From: Heliocidaris erythrogramma | Taxonomy: Eukaryota; Echinodermata; Echinoidea; Camarodonta; Echinometridae | Direction of reading: 5' to 3' | NCBI GenBank assembly: GCA_025617745.1 | Contig: CM046856.1 | Coordinates: forward strand, 32,916,208 to 32,980,207 | DNA: 64,000 nucleotides | Shown here: piece after piece, positions 1 through 64,000 of the stretch | Numbering within the stretch: position 1 is the first letter of the stretch | How the letters are laid out: each line of letters opens with the position of its first letter | Program-made: the position numbers and the translations under genes | The notes under the pieces: model-generated | What the model saw: only the letters and a program-made list of their open reading frames with translations | Database searches by the model: none | What the model was told of the DNA's origin: nothing

Positions 1-408
1 TGATAATAATCATTACTTCAAATGTTTCCAAGCGTTGAATTTGGATAACCTTGTTTAATTTATGCCATCTATGCAATAATAAGTATTAAGCCAATATTTA
101 AAATCATTAAAGTTCTACTTTAAATCTAGGAAGAGGGAAGGGGTTAACATTGGTATCTGGTGTGAGAATATTTTAAAAGCAATGGAAAACTTTCTTTTTC
201 TCATGCTTATGGGGGACATTCCTTAAGAGGAAAACAGGTTATCATTATGACAATGATAATGTGCCTACAATAATTACAAATAATAGAAAAGATTAGATTG
301 TTTAATTTTTGTCTATCCTTTGTTCATGCTTAAAATAATGAATTATGAGCCAGAAACAAACAAAATTGTATAAACCTTCATTATGCATAAATATGAGGTA
401 TATTTTAT
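1..408. other. Intergenic, nothing recognised
   Basis: AT-rich sequence downstream of the big gene. I see no coding exon, RNA gene or clear repeat. Confidence 0.5.
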
Positions 409-1251
409 ATGATTGTGATGATGACGATGAAGATGATGATGATGATGGTGACAATGATAATGGTGATGATGATGAGTGATGGCAATGGTGATGATGGTGA
501 CAATGATAATGGCGATAATGGTGATGATGGTGATGATAGTGAGAAGGATGATGAAGATGATGCTGCTGTTTTTGCTGATCATAATAATTGTGATAAAGAT
601 GATGAGGATAGTGATGACGATGGTATTGATGCTGGTGACAATGATAATTGTGATGATGGTGACGAAAGTGATGACGATGGTGATGATGGTGACAATGATA
701 ATGGTGATGATGGTGACAATGATAACGGTGATGATGATGATGAGGATAGTGATGACGATGGTTTTGATGCTGGTGACAATGATAATGGTGATGATGGTGA
801 CGAAAGTGATGACGATGGTATTGAGGCTGGTGACAATGATAATGGTGATGATGATGGTGACAAAAGTGATGATGATGGTATTGATGCTGGTGACAATGAT
901 AACGGTGATGATGATGATGATGACGATAGTGATGACGATGGTGATGATGATGCTGACAATGATAACGGTGATGATGATGATGATGATGATGAAGATGACG
1001 ATAGTGATGAAGATGGTGATGATGATGGTCACAATGATAATGGTGATGATGATGATGACGATAGTGATGACGATGGTGATGATGATGGTGACAATGATAA
1101 TGGTGATGATGATGACGATAGTGATGACGATGGTATTGATGCTGGTGACAATAATAATGGTGATGATAGTGACAATGATGATGAAGATGATGCTGCCGAT
1201 GTTTTTGCTGATCATAATAATTGTGATGAAGATGATGATGATCATTATTAA
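409..1251. repeat. (GAT/GGT)-rich degenerate minisatellite
   Basis: About 840 bp of GATGATGGTGACAATGATAA-like units, with a ~36-60 bp higher-order period seen as repeated AGTGATGACGATGGT. Because the unit is a triplet, three frames stay open for long distances; the frame at 409 would code for an almost pure Asp/Gly/Asn chain. No conserved domain, so treated as a repeat. Confidence 0.8.
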
Positions 1252-1308
1252 AATGATATCAGAAATATAAATAATCATAAAATAGAACAAAAAGCAGAGT
1301 AAAATATA

Positions 1309-1970
1309 ACAAGAGCCCCAGGTGGCACGACGCTCACCTGAGGTGGATCAATTCACATCTGGTGCAGGGGCCCCTATAAGGCCACCCAGAAAAATTTCAT
1401 GAACAACTTTCAGTCTTCATCTATAGAGGTATCTCTATACACAATACCAAGTCTGAGCTTCCTACAAAGTTCGGTTAAATTCCAATCATGGGTTTTGGAG
1501 AAGAAGCTGAAAATGTAAAAAGTTTATGGATGGCGGACAACTTGCTCCCCCCCCCCCTCCGGTATGTTACCCCCACAGACCCCCTATAGGGCCACCCAGA
1601 AAAAAATTCATGAACAACTTTCATTTTTTGTCTATAGAGGTATCTCCATACACAATACCAAGTCTGAGCTATTCCTGGTTCTGGAGAAGAAGATGTTTGA
1701 AATTTACATAGCTTTTACACTTGGGGGCCCTCCCCCTGGGCCCCCCTGGGGGCCACATGTACCATTTTAGCAACTTTGGGTCCCCTACCCCTAAGGATGA
1801 TTCCTACCAAGTTTGGTTGAATTCCGATCATGGGTTTTGGAGAAGAAGATGAAAATGTAAAAAGTTAACGGACGACGGACGACTGGCGACGCACGACGGA
1901 CGACGGATGACGGACAAATTTCCATCGCAATAGCTCACTCGAGCCTTAGGCCTCAGGTGAGCTAAAAAGG
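1309..1970. repeat. Dispersed repeat with inverted ends and duplicated core
   Basis: CTCACCTGAGG (1332) and CCTCAGGTGAG (1951) form inverted ends. Inside, a block with CCCTATAAGGCCACCCAGAA, ACAACTTTCA and TCTATAGAGGTATCTC occurs twice (about 1371-1455 and 1581-1670), with GACGGACGAC microsatellite near the right end. Likely a mobile-element relic in the 3' flank of the gene. Confidence 0.6.
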
Positions 1971-2056
1971 TACATGTAAAATGTTCCAAATACGAATATC
2001 TATATTGAATACTAAAATTTCTAATATCACTAGCTACAGTAAAAGTACTCCTAGAA

Positions 2057-2165
2057 ATCTGAATAATAATCATAATAATAATAATCTGCATTTATATGGC
2101 GCCTTTCCAGTTAGTAACTGCTCAAAGCGCTTTACAGTGTATTATTACCCCGGTTATTGGATCTA
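2057..2165. repeat. SINE-tail-like fragment near the stop codon
   Basis: (ATA)n followed by TTTATATGGCGCCTTTCCAG and CTCAAAGCGCTTTACAGTG. The same GCGCTTTAC-type tail with (ATT)n recurs at 21.13, 39.27 and 43.7 kb. It lies in the probable 3' UTR. Confidence 0.5.
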
Positions 2166-2173
2166 CTTTAAAT

Positions 2174-61917
<59,744 letters not shown>

Positions 61918-62235
61918 CGAGCGATTGACGCCATTTTGCACGGTGAAAACTGGAGCAGATGACTTTGCTGGGTCTCCATAGTAGTATGAAATTCTCTGTG
62001 ATCATGAAATCGTAAAATGTGTGTCATAATTATTTAAGAACAAATGTATATCAATGAACACTGAAAACAGTTGTAGCCTATACATGTATATGCCCCATGT
62101 ACAGTTTTGACAAGCTCTTCCCCCACCCATCACCAATATTTTCGTCAGATTTCTGTGATATGATTATGTAAGTAACAAGACAGTTTGTATCTCTTTAAGT
62201 TGATAATTAAGCAAATGAAGAAGAGGTGAAATTGA

Positions 62236-63191
62236 TTAAAGGAGAATTATCCCCACGAGACTTTTATCATTGACCTAAAACAGAATTCTAAACAGTTTCT
62301 GATAAAGTAAAAACATCGTATATTCGAGAATCGAGAGGATGGGAATTGTCGATTGAATCCTCCGATTTTTATTGTTCTCAAGAGTAAAGCAGCGTCGCCA
62401 TGTTCCCGGTGCGATCGGGCTGTGTGACGTAGGGCATGGAGTTGGCCGTAGCGCATTGTAATTGGCTCGCAATAGTTCACCAACATTATTTTAAAAAGTT
62501 TATTATTATTAATAATAACATAAATTACACAAGAGTTTCATAATTAAATTAAATAAATCAATTTATATTATCTACGTAACTATCACATTTGAAAAACATT
62601 TATTACAGTAAAATAATCATCGTAAGTAAAACGTGTTCCAGGACACACTAGCTTGATTATACGATTCGCCCGGGCATAAGCTTAGCCCGCAGATCTACGT
62701 GATAATCGGCCTCCGTGAAATGATCACTGCAGATCACATCATTTTTCCGATCAAGTTTGAAGTCTTTTCCTTGGAATTTTTCCACGTTCAATATGGTCAC
62801 CCAATGCTTGAACAATTGCTGACATTTCTGCGGGTCTGGGAACCGATGAAATGATTTCCCTATCGTTTTCTTGGAACAGTTACAACAGCCGAACGCTTGA
62901 CAATACACCATGTTTACCGTGTGTATATGCAGCGCGCGCTTCATGCAAGCTAGCTACTAGCTAGTGAGTTCTCCATTCCCTACGTACGTCATCACGCGCA
63001 AGGTTTTATGGGAAATTTAGAGAAAATGGACGCCGCCAGTAGGAGTAGACATCGTAAAAAGTGGTCTCTATTTTCTGCTCTTACAACGGCATCAGTTGGT
63101 CTAAAACGGTGATTTTTATATCAAATTAAATGTTATCTTATTCACTATGACCCTATTTACATTTAAAAGCCTGGGGATAATTCTCCTTTAA
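62236..63191. mobile_element. TTAA-flanked transposon with THAP coding region (Kolobok/P-like)
   Basis: Left end TTAA-AGGAGAATTATCCCCA at 62236, right end TGGGGATAATTCTCCT-TTAA ending at 63191: a 16-bp perfect inverted repeat flanked by TTAA. It contains a minus-strand THAP domain. THAP plus TTAA target duplication is characteristic of Kolobok elements; P elements have THAP but 8-bp duplications. At 956 bp it lacks a transposase core, so it is a shortened derivative. Confidence 0.7.
62657..62911 (-). CDS. THAP zinc-finger domain protein (transposon-derived)
   Basis: From ATG at 62911: MVYCQAFGCCNCSKK, FHRFPDP, HWVTILN, VICSDHFTEADY. The C-x4-C ... C-x2-H THAP ligands, the FPDP and the Trp are all present in about 85 residues. 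THAP is a DNA-binding domain of P and Kolobok transposases. The frame stops at TAA just before the usual AVPT-type ending; a GT at 62666 could be a donor to a lost or distant exon. It lies wholly inside a TTAA-flanked element, so it is read as transposase N-terminus rather than a host gene. An in-frame ATG at 62944 is possible but adds no domain. Confidence 0.65.
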   Translation of the reverse strand: MVYCQAFGCCNCSKKTIGKSFHRFPDPQKCQQLFKHWVTILNVEKFQGKDFKLDRKNDVICSDHFTEADYHVDLRAKLMPGRIV

Positions 63192-64000
63192 GCTACGTGA
63201 TTGATATCTAATTTAACTTCTATTCTGTAGTTCATGCCGCATAATGCGCTTACGGGGGAGTTTTCCAAATCCCAAAAAATTAAGCATGATAACGCACTCT
63301 ATTTCCTTTTTCTTTCGATCCTTGTCGTAATGGACTCTTATTAAGGACCTACATGATGTGTCAGTTTAGTATGGTAGCGAGGGGGGGGGGGCAAAAATTA
63401 TGAGAAAGAAGGAGAAAGAAGAAAAGGGAACGAACGTGGCGGCACCAGTAGCCCCCCCCCCCCCTTGCATCCATAATGATTATTGTTCTCAATAATGGTG
63501 GATTATCAAATACCTTTGTACACCTAACTAAAATAATACAATGGTATCCTTTATTTTTGTGTCCATAAATCATTTTACCTAACACATTAAACACTAATTC
63601 CTTTTTTTCGTATAAAAAAAATCTAAAATACCTCGCAGATGTGGAGTAGGCCTACATGTATATTCTTGAGTTGGTATGAATTCACACCCTCTAGAAAAGA
63701 TCATGCATCATCTTTAAGAGAGCGCAGTGTATACTATACATCCAATGACAATTACGTTCTCGAATAAACTGTATTCAGCATCTCTTGCACTAAAACATCT
63801 TGCATGACCTCTTGCAAGAGCAGTTTGCAAAGCAATGGAACATGAATGTAAGATGCGTGAGTGACAATATTATTACAAAAGTGCTCTTATATGTTAAGGT
63901 GAAATGAAGATTTACTAGTATTGAAATCTTGCTATTCGATGCATGGGCGATAATTACCACAAGATACGCATTCGACATCAAATATGTTAACGACAAAATT
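63192..64000. other. 5' flank, nothing firm
   Basis: Upstream of the large gene. G run at 63380-63390 and C run at 63453-63465; no exon, RNA gene or promoter I can support. The missing 5' exon of the large gene, if any, could lie here or beyond. Confidence 0.4.

Noticed and set aside
409-1251. 280-residue acidic plus-strand frame, and long minus-strand Ile/Thr frame, as proteins
   Set aside because: Both are by-products of the (GAT)n minisatellite; no domain, no splice context.

Overview
The window reads as animal nuclear DNA, most likely from an echinoderm (sea-urchin-like). It is AT-rich, full of introns, microsatellites and short inverted-repeat transposons, has tRNA-derived SINE pieces ending in (ATT)n, and carries a large secreted/membrane mosaic gene rich in HYR, CUB, LDLa, SEA and Frizzled modules. 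Species identity is inference; no marker gene settles it.

Almost the whole window (about 2.2-61.9 kb, minus strand) is one gene. I could join 54 coding exons, all with splice signals and compatible phases, from a cytoplasmic tail and signal-anchor helix at 61.5-61.9 kb to a TAA stop at 2174. The joined frame is 10,974 nt from the first usable ATG, about 3,657 residues. Order from the N-terminus: cytosolic tail (~109 aa), transmembrane helix, small linkers, SEA1, linker, HYR 1-10, SEA2, HYR 11-21, LDLa1, serine protease 1, Fz1, CUB1, LDLa2-4, CUB2, linker, CUB3, LDLa5, CUB4, LDLa6-7, Fz2, serine protease 2. It is laid out like a type II transmembrane serine protease that combines corin-like (Fz, LDLa) and enteropeptidase/matriptase-like (SEA, CUB, LDLa) parts, with a second protease as in polyserases and a 21-unit HYR array. 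Both proteases keep His/Asp/Ser and an R-IVGG activation site, but the predicted S1 residue is Ser in the first and Asp in the second. Both SEA modules carry a Gly-Ser dipeptide at the usual self-cleavage position.

The gene is evolving by exon duplication: nearly every module is a phase 1-1 exon, HYR copies fall into alternating subtypes, and at least five decayed exon copies lie beside live ones (2.9, 10.4, 27.1, 40.1 and 42.5 kb).

The introns hold mobile DNA: an apparently intact two-ORF LINE with RNase H (30.7-36.5 kb), a ~170-bp tandem repeat rich in AGGTCA half-sites (36.65-37.85 kb), a TTAA-flanked element coding a THAP domain (62.24-63.19 kb), other TTAA elements, two copies of a TATGTGACYC-ended element, several short GCCCC-ended palindromes, SINE fragments, and a palindrome built on a tRNA-like head at 16.7-17.0 kb. 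A plus-strand candidate first exon with an NRF1-like site lies at 54.3-54.5 kb. The first 2 kb are downstream of the gene and hold a (GAT)-rich minisatellite and a dispersed repeat; the last 0.8 kb show nothing I can name.
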